From NCBI GenBank assembly GCA_042091035.1, contig JBELIG010000013.1, forward strand, positions 1 to 31,628: a DNA stretch of 31,628 nt, in the 5' to 3' direction. Origin of the DNA: AM-2324 sp042091035. Lineage in GTDB: Bacteria > Bacteroidota > Bacteroidia > Chitinophagales > Saprospiraceae. Every line of letters starts with the position of its first letter. Position 1 is the first letter of the stretch. The notes under the pieces were generated by a model. The model saw nothing but the letters and a program-made list of their open reading frames with translations, was not told the DNA's origin and ran no database searches. Below, piece after piece: positions 24,065-31,628 of this stretch. Position numbers and translations under genes: made by a program.

Positions 24065-24081
24065 CATGCAAGTTTTGCATG
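24065..24081. promoter_or_regulatory. 17-nt hairpin/dyad in the leader of the DUF4340-like gene
   Basis: Perfect 7-bp arms CATGCAA/TTGCATG around GTT, 28 bp upstream of the ATG at 24110. It could be an operator or a leader hairpin. Confidence 0.4.
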
Positions 24082-24109
24082 ACTATTGTTCATTACCTTT
24101 TAATTAGAT

Positions 24110-24931
24110 ATGAAACGAGTTCTAGTTCAGTTTTTAATCTTAGTAATTTTGCTTTTTGGAGCCTATTCACTTGTTAAGAATACGCTTAGAGCTCCATGGA
24201 GTATCAAACTCAATACTGATTCGATAACGAATTTTGAGCACCTAATGGTTTCCGGAGAAGGAACAGAGTTTTCAATCACTAAAGTTGATTCTAGCTTTCT
24301 TTTAGACGTAAATGGCTTGTCTTATCCCATCAAAAGCAAAGAATTGGAAAACTATTTAAGACCATTGAACGCAATTTCAAGTGGTAAAAGACTCAAGAAA
24401 AAGCAATTTGATGTCTTGGAATCAAGAGGATATTGGTTCGATTTCACATCAAGTAAGGGCGCAACTACTGATTTTGGTATATATGAGATGGATAAGCTGT
24501 TTTATTATCAATCACAGGTTTCAAAAGATTATTTTTTAATCGATTCGATGCAGTGTGATTCCAGTACCTATTTCTCTTATGAAAATTTGTTACCAAATGC
24601 TATAAATTGGACCTACGATAATTCTGACGCAATATTTTTGAGAAGCATTTATCTATTAGATACTTTAGGTGTGAATGAAATGGATAGCACTATTTATAGT
24701 ATTTTTAAATCAAGAGCAGATAGAGCTGCAGTTGATTATTTAATTCAGGCAGACTGGTCCTATAGTTTGGAGCTTTTTGATAGCTCAAATACAGTTCTTA
24801 ATAGATTTAATGTAGCCATAGATTCGCAAAGCAACAAGGTGTTTTTGGAACAGATAAAGCCATTTAATTCAAGAACAGAATTAGATTCATTAGAATCAAA
24901 TCAATTTAGAATGAAATTATTCACTTTTTGA
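24110..24931 (+). CDS. single-TM membrane protein, DUF4340-like
   Basis: Seen: 273 aa. One N-terminal TM helix (about 5-22) with no lipobox or cleavage site, then a beta-rich domain: I-T-N-F-E-H-L-M-V-S, F-S-I-T-K-V-D-S-S-F-L-L, a helix L-E-N-Y-L-R-P-L-N-A-I-S, and F-G-I-Y ... L-F-Y-Y. This matches how DUF4340 proteins read: repeats of 'strand, x-I-x-L, W/F, then a v-x-x-L-L-x-x-L helix'. I cannot confirm the family. Most of the chain is likely periplasmic. ATG start. Divergent from the pseudo-helicase gene, and its 3' end overlaps the Clp-like gene by 15 bp. Function unknown. Confidence 0.7.
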   Translation: MKRVLVQFLILVILLFGAYSLVKNTLRAPWSIKLNTDSITNFEHLMVSGEGTEFSITKVDSSFLLDVNGLSYPIKSKELENYLRPLNAISSGKRLKKKQFDVLESRGYWFDFTSSKGATTDFGIYEMDKLFYYQSQVSKDYFLIDSMQCDSSTYFSYENLLPNAINWTYDNSDAIFLRSIYLLDTLGVNEMDSTIYSIFKSRADRAAVDYLIQADWSYSLELFDSSNTVLNRFNVAIDSQSNKVFLEQIKPFNSRTELDSLESNQFRMKLFTF

Positions 24932-27900
24932 TCGTTTTTTTTCCTGCTCAAAGAAATCTTCTACTGCATTGTTTAGCCCATTTAATAAATGTTCTTCTAG
25001 AAATAATAAAAGTGATTTTACACCTTTATTTCTAGTGTGCTTATAAATGATATCATCCCACTTTCTCTTTGAGATCTTTCTTCTAATCTTAGTTGATCTT
25101 AGATTTAATATTGAGTTGAAAATGTTGTCATCCAATATTGCTTTATCCTCAATCAGAACCCTTGTGGTTTCAATTTTCTTAGCTTCGAGTGAAACAGTGT
25201 GGTAGCCTCCTTCTTTAGTGAAAAGTAATTTCACTAAAGGACCTTCGCATCTTATTTCAAAAATCGATTTATCATCAAGTTGCTTAATTTGTTCATTTAC
25301 ATGCTTCATATTGGTGAAGTCCTGTATTACTCCCTTTCGTTCGAAATTAGTTTGATTCACCTTTTGGATGATGGTAACCTGTAATTTTAGATCAAAGGCA
25401 GAAGCAAGTTGGATGTAGAAGTCACAAAGGAATTTACTGTTCCCACCCAATAGATAAATGAATTGCTGGTTCATTTCAGGTCTCATAAGACTTATAAGGC
25501 CTCGTTTTATAAGCGTTATTTGTTCCTCCCAAGACAGCATCATTGCTTCTATTGTCAGGGTGCTTGGGTTGTTTGACAGGGATTCTTTATTGATTTGGTG
25601 TTCAAAGAAGTCTAATTGATTCTTTAAGGTTTCCATTCTAGATTGGAGGTCTTTTTTACTATCAAAATTAGTGACTACAGCTTCAGACTCTATTTCGTTG
25701 GTTAATTCTAGGAAATCTTTAGATGTGGATATTTCATAATGAAGGACAAACATCTTGAAGAGATCATTTGCTAGTTGACCCAAAAGTTGAATGCTTTCGA
25801 ATTTTTGAAGCAATGAATCATGTTTTTTGATGGTAAAGTCAAGCTTGTTTTTTCTAACTCGAATCTGAACATCGTAGGAATAATCTTTACTACTTTCTAA
25901 TAAAGCAGTGGAAAGGGGGATCAACAATTGATCTCTAATGGTTCGTTGTATGTGTCTTGCTCCGAATTCTTTGTTGAAACCCAGTTCTGCAAGAAAGTCA
26001 ATGGTCTCTTTGGATGGATGAAGCTTAAGTCTTCCCTCTTCAAATCCCATCCTTGTTTGCAGGTCAATAATTTCCTTTTCTACAATTTTTCGAGTAACCT
26101 CTTGATCTAGTGGTTTGAAAGGGATAATGGCATCGATTCTATTTATAAATTCAGGTCTGAAATGTTTGGTTACCTGACTGATCAGGTTTTGTTCGAAATG
26201 TTCGTCTTGACCTTGTGTACCAAGGTTTATATAATTTCTGAATAGATTCTCAGCGCCTATATTCGAAGTCATAATAATCAATGCACTGCAGAAGTTTATT
26301 GTTTTTCCTTTATCATCTGTTAAACGTCCTGCTCCTAATATCTGTAAAAGAAGATCAAAAACATCTTCGTGCGCTTTTTCTATCTCATCAAATAATAGGA
26401 GGCTAAATGGATATCTTTTGATAGCTGAGACCAAAGTGAAACGTCCAGACTCTTCAGATCTTAGCAAACGTTGCGCATCTCCATAGTTGCTGTATTCACT
26501 CATGTCAAATCGAATGAATTGTTCTTTTTTTACAAACAGATGCTTAGATAGGAGTTTTGCTAGCTGCGTTTTTCCAACTCCAGAAGAACCGACAAACAAT
26601 AAATTTGAGATTGGTTTTCCTGGTCTTGAAAGATCCGTCTTTATCAGGTTGGTGATATCAAGTATGAAATCTACGGCCTTAGGTTGACCGAATAAACGTT
26701 GCTTGAAAAAATCACCAACTTGTTTTATATCATTGATGTTGGGATTTAATACTGCTGGATTGATTTGATTCTGATAACAAAATGCCTCTAAAATCTTATT
26801 TGAATCTAATGATATTTGCTCTGTTTTATCTGTTGATTTACTCTGATAATAAAACAGGGCATTTTGAATGATTTTGATAGGCATTTTGGGGATACCTTCA
26901 TATGGGAAAAAGCGCTGACTAAGTCTTAGAGCTGTTGCAGAGACATCTGAATCTATGTTTATGTCCTTATCGTTGTTAAGCTCTTGAATTTTTTCCTGCA
27001 TAAGGTCTTCAAGCTTTTTCTCGGATAATTTAGGGACCTTGACCAATTGGAAATAATTCAGATAGTTTGGATTGACAGCTTCTATTTTGGAGCGTTCCTC
27101 TAAAGATATTTCTGTAATTATGCGGATGTCGCCTCTTTGGATATAGGGTGCGAGAAAGGCACCTACACTGATATTATAGTTTTCATACTTACCAATATTG
27201 AAAAAAGAGTACAGGTCTTGAAAATAGACAATCACCGGCTTGTTGTTAAGTTTTTGTCCTAATTCTATGATACCTGTTTGCCAAGCGAAATGGTGCTTTT
27301 GGATCTTTTTAATAAAATTAGAAGCACTTATGGTATATAGCTTATAATCTGGATTTTCCATGCCCCAATTTTGCAAGGCATGCTGTATAGCAAGACTCTT
27401 TCCTGAGCCTGGTGTTCCTTCCAACAATATAGATCCAAGATGTATGTTCTCGAGCGCTGATTCCATTTCTTTTGTCAGATCATCTCGCTCATAGATTTTT
27501 TCTAACTTATTGGATAGTGGTGTGAAAAATTTATCACATTCATGCAGGTATTCAAATTCATTTTTTGCTTTGATTTGAACACTAAGATTCATTTCTCCAA
27601 GCTCTACTTTAGGTTGGTTAAGTAGATAAAAAATTTGCTTTTTATTTTTCTTTAGTTTGTTTTCTACAAAAGAGCGCAATTTAGAATCTAACCATAAGTC
27701 AATCTCCTTATCCGTTGTAGCTACATATTCAAGGCCATACTGTGGAACCTTAGCTATATATAAGTTGTTTTCAGGTAATGTTGATTTTATAAATGGAATT
27801 TTGATCACAAGATCCTTGAAGTATTTTGTCTCAAAGCTATATTCTTCAACCTTTAAGTCCTTATATACAATAAATTCCCCGGTAAGGATTGGCAGATTAG

Positions 27901-28063
27901 AGGGCTTTCTTAAAAACAACTCAATCTCTTTTTGATATAATTCAGCCCACTCTTCAGGAGATTCCACTAAGCCAAAGAAATCAATGTCATTAAGACTTTG
28001 AACCAAATAATATTTTTCGTTGAATTCTATTTTAAAATAGTGGAACGGGATATTTATTTGCAT
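24917..28063 (-). CDS. ClpB-like AAA+ protein with C-terminal release-factor-like (PCRF) region
   Basis: Seen: 1048 aa. 1-185 unknown N-domain, not the Clp N repeat; AAA D1 with Walker A G-T-P-G-S-G-K-S (216-223) but Walker B V-I-V-Y-F-Q-D-L (D-E lost); AAA D2 intact: Walker A G-S-S-G-V-G-K-T (492-499), Walker B L-L-L-F-D-E-I-E-K-A-H (555-565), Arg finger R-P-E-F-I-N-R (636-642), sensor 2 G-A-R (701-703). It lacks the V-G-F ClpP loop and the ClpB M-domain. 800-1040 resembles RF1/RF2: a helical hairpin, L-L-G-G-N-S (871-876) for the G-A-G-G turn, F-T-K-E-G-G-Y-H-T-V (948-957) for the E-x-G-V-H-R-V strand, and a tail with K-I-R ... H-T-R-N like the RF K-I-R-T-Y-N ... H-R-I-N end. The G-G-Q peptidyl-hydrolase domain is absent. 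Hence it may bind ribosomes or a RF-like partner without hydrolysing peptidyl-tRNA. ATG start. Confidence 0.75.
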   Translation of the reverse strand: MQINIPFHYFKIEFNEKYYLVQSLNDIDFFGLVESPEEWAELYQKEIELFLRKPSNLPILTGEFIVYKDLKVEEYSFETKYFKDLVIKIPFIKSTLPENNLYIAKVPQYGLEYVATTDKEIDLWLDSKLRSFVENKLKKNKKQIFYLLNQPKVELGEMNLSVQIKAKNEFEYLHECDKFFTPLSNKLEKIYERDDLTKEMESALENIHLGSILLEGTPGSGKSLAIQHALQNWGMENPDYKLYTISASNFIKKIQKHHFAWQTGIIELGQKLNNKPVIVYFQDLYSFFNIGKYENYNISVGAFLAPYIQRGDIRIITEISLEERSKIEAVNPNYLNYFQLVKVPKLSEKKLEDLMQEKIQELNNDKDINIDSDVSATALRLSQRFFPYEGIPKMPIKIIQNALFYYQSKSTDKTEQISLDSNKILEAFCYQNQINPAVLNPNINDIKQVGDFFKQRLFGQPKAVDFILDITNLIKTDLSRPGKPISNLLFVGSSGVGKTQLAKLLSKHLFVKKEQFIRFDMSEYSNYGDAQRLLRSEESGRFTLVSAIKRYPFSLLLFDEIEKAHEDVFDLLLQILGAGRLTDDKGKTINFCSALIIMTSNIGAENLFRNYINLGTQGQDEHFEQNLISQVTKHFRPEFINRIDAIIPFKPLDQEVTRKIVEKEIIDLQTRMGFEEGRLKLHPSKETIDFLAELGFNKEFGARHIQRTIRDQLLIPLSTALLESSKDYSYDVQIRVRKNKLDFTIKKHDSLLQKFESIQLLGQLANDLFKMFVLHYEISTSKDFLELTNEIESEAVVTNFDSKKDLQSRMETLKNQLDFFEHQINKESLSNNPSTLTIEAMMLSWEEQITLIKRGLISLMRPEMNQQFIYLLGGNSKFLCDFYIQLASAFDLKLQVTIIQKVNQTNFERKGVIQDFTNMKHVNEQIKQLDDKSIFEIRCEGPLVKLLFTKEGGYHTVSLEAKKIETTRVLIEDKAILDDNIFNSILNLRSTKIRRKISKRKWDDIIYKHTRNKGVKSLLLFLEEHLLNGLNNAVEDFFEQEKKRSKSE

Positions 28064-28151
28064 TATTAATCTGCTTGGTGAATTTTCTGATTTGAAAATT
28101 GGGGAAATAAAAGGTTAATTTAAGATCAATACTGACAATGTAATAAAAAAC

Positions 28152-28199
28152 TTAGAAAATTGGTTAAACATATTATAATATGAAAGATTAGTTTTCTAA
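28152..28199. promoter_or_regulatory. 48-bp composite dyad between the two AAA+ genes
   Basis: Seen: a perfect 14-bp palindrome CATATTATAATATG (28169-28182) nested inside 8-bp arms TTAGAAAA (28152-28159) and TTTTCTAA (28192-28199). Both have the same centre (28175/28176). It sits in the 177-bp divergent gap, 42 bp before the CbxX-type start and 89 bp before the Clp-like start, as expected for a joint operator bound by two regulator dimers. Confidence 0.55.
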
Positions 28200-28240
28200 A
28201 TTGATTGGAGTTAAAAATCTAAAGAAATAAATATAATTCG

Positions 28241-30874
28241 ATGGCAGAAAGTACTCGAAATCCAAAGAAAAAGAATTTCAAGTATAAAGAACTGAAAGTC
28301 TATACCTCTACAGAATGGTTGGCAGATAACAAGAAGAAATATCGCCAAGTGTTTAACCGGTATAGTACGACCTATGTTTATGCCGAGCTATCCTTTTTCA
28401 ATAAGCAGTTTGATGAAAACGATTGGGAGATTGAGGTGGAGCTTAAGTGTTTTGCTTTAAATAAAGGTCGCCAAGAGATTTGTTCTTTGCCGTTCAAAAG
28501 AAAGGTGTCTAAATACGATAGTGTAGTTTATATTCGTGAGGGTTGGGGTTCTAAAACAGAAGGCTCATTTTGGAAAAGAGGTACCTATTATTGGGAAGCA
28601 TGGATAGAGGGAGAAAAGGTTGCTACAAAATATTTTTACGTCGAAGATGCAGGAGAGGAGAGTAGTAGTCAAGAAAATCCTTTCATGGAAGTTCAGTCAT
28701 TAAATTTATATGAAGGACCATATGATGATGTAATTGATGAGGGAAGAATTTACTACAAAAACTTTAGTTCAGAGGAGACTCGATACATTTACGCAGAGGT
28801 TGTTTTTAAAAATAAATTCAAGGTAAGAGATTGGCAATGTGAAATTTTTGCCAAATTTTACAACAACTCTAAAGAATTGAAAGGTCAAGTTATTCGGCTT
28901 CAACGAATAGAACCTAACAAGGATTTAATAAAGGTTACTGCTGGCTGGGGGTCTAATGTAAAGGGATCTTGGCGAAAAGATCTGTATACGGTAGAGTTGG
29001 TTTTTATGGATAAATTACTCGCTGCTATTCCATTTACTGTCGGTGATGAGTTTGATGAAGGTTCGAATGATGTATTTATTCCTAATCAGGATTCATTGTA
29101 TCATAAAACTACAGAGACAGAATTAGATCTTAGTTTTGATGAGTTGTTGAGTAAGCTTAATGCCTTGATTGGATTAACAAAGATCAAAAGGAAAGTAAAA
29201 GATCACGCTCAATACATCAAATTTCTTCAATTAAGAAAAGAGAAAGGTTTTGAAGAGCGCGAACCTATAAATGTCCATTCGGTATTTATTGGTAATCCTG
29301 GAACTGGTAAGACTACAGTTGCCCAGATGATGGGTAAATTATATTTGAAGATGGGACTATTAAGCAAAGGCCATGTTCATGAGGTTGATCGTGTAGATTT
29401 AGTTGGTGAATATATTGGCCAAACAGCTCCAAAGGTTAAAGAGGCTATCGAAAAGGCCCGTGGTGGTGTTTTGTTTATTGATGAAGCTTATAGCTTAGCT
29501 AGATCGAATGATGATACAAAAGATTTTGGTCGAGAGGTTATAGAAATTCTTGTTAAAGAACTCTCAAATGGCCCAGGTAATCTCGCTGTTATTGTTGCGG
29601 GTTATCCACAAGAGATGGAACATTTCTTAAACTCAAATCCTGGTTTAAAATCTAGGTTCAAACTTTTCTTTGAATTCGATGATTACTTGCCTCAGCAACT
29701 TATAGAGATATCTGAATATGCTTGTGGAGAGAAGGAGGTTAGTCTAACTACAGGAGCTAGAAAAATCCTAAATAGGATGATAACGGATGAGTTTAGGAAA
29801 AGAGACCGTTCATTCGGTAATGCTCGTTATGTCTTCGATATTATTGAAAAAAGTAAGATTCAAATGGGTATTCGTCTCATGGAGTCGAAAAAGGTAGAGG
29901 AAATGGGCAAAAGAGACCTTTCTCTCATTATAAAGGAAGATGTGAAAAATCTAGAGGATAGTAAAAATAATATCCTACCAGACATAGAGATCGATGAACC
30001 TCAACTTAAATCTAGTTTGAAAGAGCTTGATGGACTGATTGGAATGGATTCAATTAAAACAGAGATCCGGGATATGGTTCGATTGGTCAAATACTTCAAA
30101 TATTCTGGAAAGGATGTATTGAATAATTTCTTTTTGCATACTGTCTTTGTTGGAAATCCTGGTACAGGTAAGACTACTGTAGCAAGAATACTTACAAATA
30201 TTTACAGAGCCTTGGGTATATTGGAACGAGGACTTATGATTGAGACAGATCGTCAGGGACTTGTTGCGGGCTATGTGGGACAGACAGCTATCAAGACCTC
30301 TAAAAAGATTGATGAAGCTGAAGGAGGCGTTTTGTTTATAGATGAAGCATATGCTCTTACCTCCGGAGGTAAAAGTTCTATGGGGGATTTCGGAGACGAA
30401 GCCATTCAAACCTTACTTAAACGTATGGAAGATGATAGAGGCAAATTCTTTGTCTTCGTTGCTGGTTATCCTGAAAACATGAATAACTTCCTAAAAGCTA
30501 ATCCTGGTCTCAAATCTCGATTTGATAAAACATTAACCTTTGAGGATTATTCACCGGATGAATTATTTGAAATAGCTCAATTCATGCTCAAAGAAAAAGG
30601 ACTTAATTTAAAAGCTAATGTACAGCCAATGATACTGGGTTATCTTCAAAAATTGTATGATCAAAGAGATAAATATTTTGGTAATGCAAGAACAGTGCGT
30701 AAGGTTGTAGACGAACTGGTTCGGATCTATAATATGCGTCTTGCCTATATGATTGAAAATGGCAAAGAAGTTGGTGCTAGAGAAGGTATTAATATAGAAG
30801 ATCTTAAGCAGTTGATTTCAAGCAAAGAAAATGAGGTTTACAAACCCAAAGGGATAGGTTTTAGAAAACGTTAA
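28241..30874 (+). CDS. double CbxX/CfxQ-type AAA+ ATPase with duplicated N-terminal beta domain
   Basis: Seen: 877 aa. Two related N-terminal repeats, about 36-136 and 173-268, each with Y-V/I-Y-A-E-L/V near the start, a W-E/Q-C-type strand, and G-W-G-S (101-104 and 235-238) followed by G-S-F/W-x-K/R, then an aliphatic strand F-x-V. Then AAA module 1: Walker A G-N-P-G-T-G-K-T (351-358), Walker B V-L-F-I-D-E-A-Y (410-417), sensor V-A-G-Y-P, Arg finger G-L-K-S-R-F. AAA module 2: same motifs at 638-645, 697-704 and the 740s-760s. All ATPase residues are intact. Family knowledge: CbxX/CfxQ ATPases include the Rubisco activase CbbX and EccA/SpoVK; they remodel partner proteins. No Rubisco or type VII genes are here. 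ATG start; 4-bp overlap with the methyltransferase gene. Confidence 0.88.
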   Translation: MAESTRNPKKKNFKYKELKVYTSTEWLADNKKKYRQVFNRYSTTYVYAELSFFNKQFDENDWEIEVELKCFALNKGRQEICSLPFKRKVSKYDSVVYIREGWGSKTEGSFWKRGTYYWEAWIEGEKVATKYFYVEDAGEESSSQENPFMEVQSLNLYEGPYDDVIDEGRIYYKNFSSEETRYIYAEVVFKNKFKVRDWQCEIFAKFYNNSKELKGQVIRLQRIEPNKDLIKVTAGWGSNVKGSWRKDLYTVELVFMDKLLAAIPFTVGDEFDEGSNDVFIPNQDSLYHKTTETELDLSFDELLSKLNALIGLTKIKRKVKDHAQYIKFLQLRKEKGFEEREPINVHSVFIGNPGTGKTTVAQMMGKLYLKMGLLSKGHVHEVDRVDLVGEYIGQTAPKVKEAIEKARGGVLFIDEAYSLARSNDDTKDFGREVIEILVKELSNGPGNLAVIVAGYPQEMEHFLNSNPGLKSRFKLFFEFDDYLPQQLIEISEYACGEKEVSLTTGARKILNRMITDEFRKRDRSFGNARYVFDIIEKSKIQMGIRLMESKKVEEMGKRDLSLIIKEDVKNLEDSKNNILPDIEIDEPQLKSSLKELDGLIGMDSIKTEIRDMVRLVKYFKYSGKDVLNNFFLHTVFVGNPGTGKTTVARILTNIYRALGILERGLMIETDRQGLVAGYVGQTAIKTSKKIDEAEGGVLFIDEAYALTSGGKSSMGDFGDEAIQTLLKRMEDDRGKFFVFVAGYPENMNNFLKANPGLKSRFDKTLTFEDYSPDELFEIAQFMLKEKGLNLKANVQPMILGYLQKLYDQRDKYFGNARTVRKVVDELVRIYNMRLAYMIENGKEVGAREGINIEDLKQLISSKENEVYKPKGIGFRKR

Positions 30875-31628
30875 TTGTGATTTTTTGAAAAGAATCCGTT
30901 GATCCAGGGTTTCCAGGCAGCTTTTACAAGTTTAAATGAAGACCTAGATCTAAGGTTGTTGTTTCTAAAGATTATACCAATGTGAAAAAGGTCGATACTC
31001 AATTTAAAAGTGTCGTCCTTTTTTACTTCCTGCCATGCTCTTTTCATGCCTTTTGACCAATAAATATCATCAAATATGACTGTACAATTGTGGGAGTCCA
31101 TGAATGGTTTAAGTCGCTCAAAATATCTTAATGTAGCCTCTTCATTGTGGTGTCCATCGATGTATATAAGGTCGAATTTTGTTTTTGAGTTGAGCAGTTG
31201 GTCTATGTAATTATCGAAGGTCATATTATGCAATTTTGGATGGCTCAGTCCACATAAGTTAAGCGTATCCGCTGCAATTTTAATGGTATTTGGACATGCT
31301 TCAATCGTTTGTAAGGATGAAGCAGAGTTGGCATGTCCAAGATAGGATGTACCAATGCCTATACAGGTGCCTAATTCTAGTATTGACTTGGGCTGGAGAT
31401 GATTGACCAGTTTAAATAGTTGTTGACCTTTTTCAGAAGGGGAAGAGTCTATATTTGCAAGGTTTGAAATAGATCTAGTTGGGTTTTCGCCAGCGCCAAA
31501 TTCGATTTTTTTAATTGAATTTTTAGACTTTTTAAGTTGATTTCGATAGGACTCTATGAGTGGAAATGCATAGTAATTGCTTTTGTCTTCAAATACTTGT
31601 TGGACAAGTCTGAATGCAAAGGGAGCAT
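30871..31628 (-). CDS. class I SAM-dependent methyltransferase, start missing (cut by the right edge)
   Basis: Seen: about 252 codons open to the window edge with no start in view. The SAM-binding motif I reads S-I-L-E-L-G-T-C-I-G-I-G-T-S-Y-L, followed by a motif II acid (T-I-E-A-C) and F-D-L-I-Y-I-D-G-H-H-N, which is the Methyltransf_24/O-methyltransferase type common in rhamnosyl/antibiotic tailoring and protein O-methylation. The D-G-H-H loop may hold a metal. TTG and ATG codons near 31225-31233 are internal, not starts, because the coding frame continues upstream with motif I. Substrate unknown. The stop overlaps the CbxX-type gene by 4 bp. Confidence 0.85.
   Translation of the reverse strand, partial: APFAFRLVQQVFEDKSNYYAFPLIESYRNQLKKSKNSIKKIEFGAGENPTRSISNLANIDSSPSEKGQQLFKLVNHLQPKSILELGTCIGIGTSYLGHANSASSLQTIEACPNTIKIAADTLNLCGLSHPKLHNMTFDNYIDQLLNSKTKFDLIYIDGHHNEEATLRYFERLKPFMDSHNCTVIFDDIYWSKGMKRAWQEVKKDDTFKLSIDLFHIGIIFRNNNLRSRSSFKLVKAAWKPWINGFFSKNHN

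Noticed and set aside
18891..30874. Prophage, transposon or integrated island
   Set aside because: No integrase, transposase, tRNA target, direct repeats at the edges, or clear base-composition break was seen.
1..31628. CRISPR arrays, tRNA and rRNA genes
   Set aside because: No regularly spaced repeats, no CCA-ended cloverleaf and no rRNA-like stretch were recognised on either strand.

Overview
The window reads as chromosomal DNA of an AT-rich member of the Bacteroidota (Cytophagia, Flavobacteriia or Saprospiria grade; I cannot place it more finely by eye). Reasons: one near-perfect Bacteroidota promoter (TTG-N19-TAATTTTG, minus strand 14451-14422), few recognisable Shine-Dalgarno sites, several lipoproteins with S-C or A-C lipoboxes, and a gene set typical of that phylum (STAS protein + RNase Z, SCO-like protein + small lipoprotein, Cry-DASH-type protein, MipB-type transaldolase, ClpC). 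No tRNA, rRNA, IS element, integrase or CRISPR array was seen.

Layout. 1-6439 is a minus-strand housekeeping block: clpC, then infC-rpmI-rplT, a lipoprotein, guaA and a second lipoprotein that runs off the left edge. infC has no ATG start, and a strong hairpin terminator lies between infC and rpmI. 6805-8114 is a plus-strand STAS-rnz pair, facing a Crp/Fnr regulator. 8956-12682 holds a DegT-type aminotransferase, an SCO-like copper chaperone with a partner lipoprotein, and a divergent Cry-DASH-like flavoprotein. 12679-18715 holds a LolD-type ABC ATPase, a probable small RNA with its own terminator, a transaldolase preceded by an 88-nt hairpin RNA that looks like SRP (4.5S) RNA, then dnaG, class II aldolase and thioredoxin reductase.

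18891-30874 is the accessory-looking part and the most interesting. Five genes alternate in strand: a four-TM membrane-anchored subtilase; a 1201-aa protein with the layout of a DUF4011-type SF1 helicase plus Vsr-like nuclease but with its catalytic motifs apparently lost; a one-TM DUF4340-like protein; a 1048-aa ClpB-like AAA+ protein whose C-terminal third resembles a class I peptide-chain release factor without its GGQ domain; and an 877-aa protein with two intact CbxX/CfxQ AAA+ modules behind two copies of a 'GWGS' beta-rich domain. The last two are divergent around a 48-bp composite dyad. I infer an undescribed AAA+ based system, possibly tied to translation or protein quality control or to conflict. 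That is inference from architecture only. The window ends in a SAM-dependent methyltransferase cut by the right edge.

A general trait: six of the seven convergent gene pairs overlap at their 3' ends (by 4 to 26 bp).
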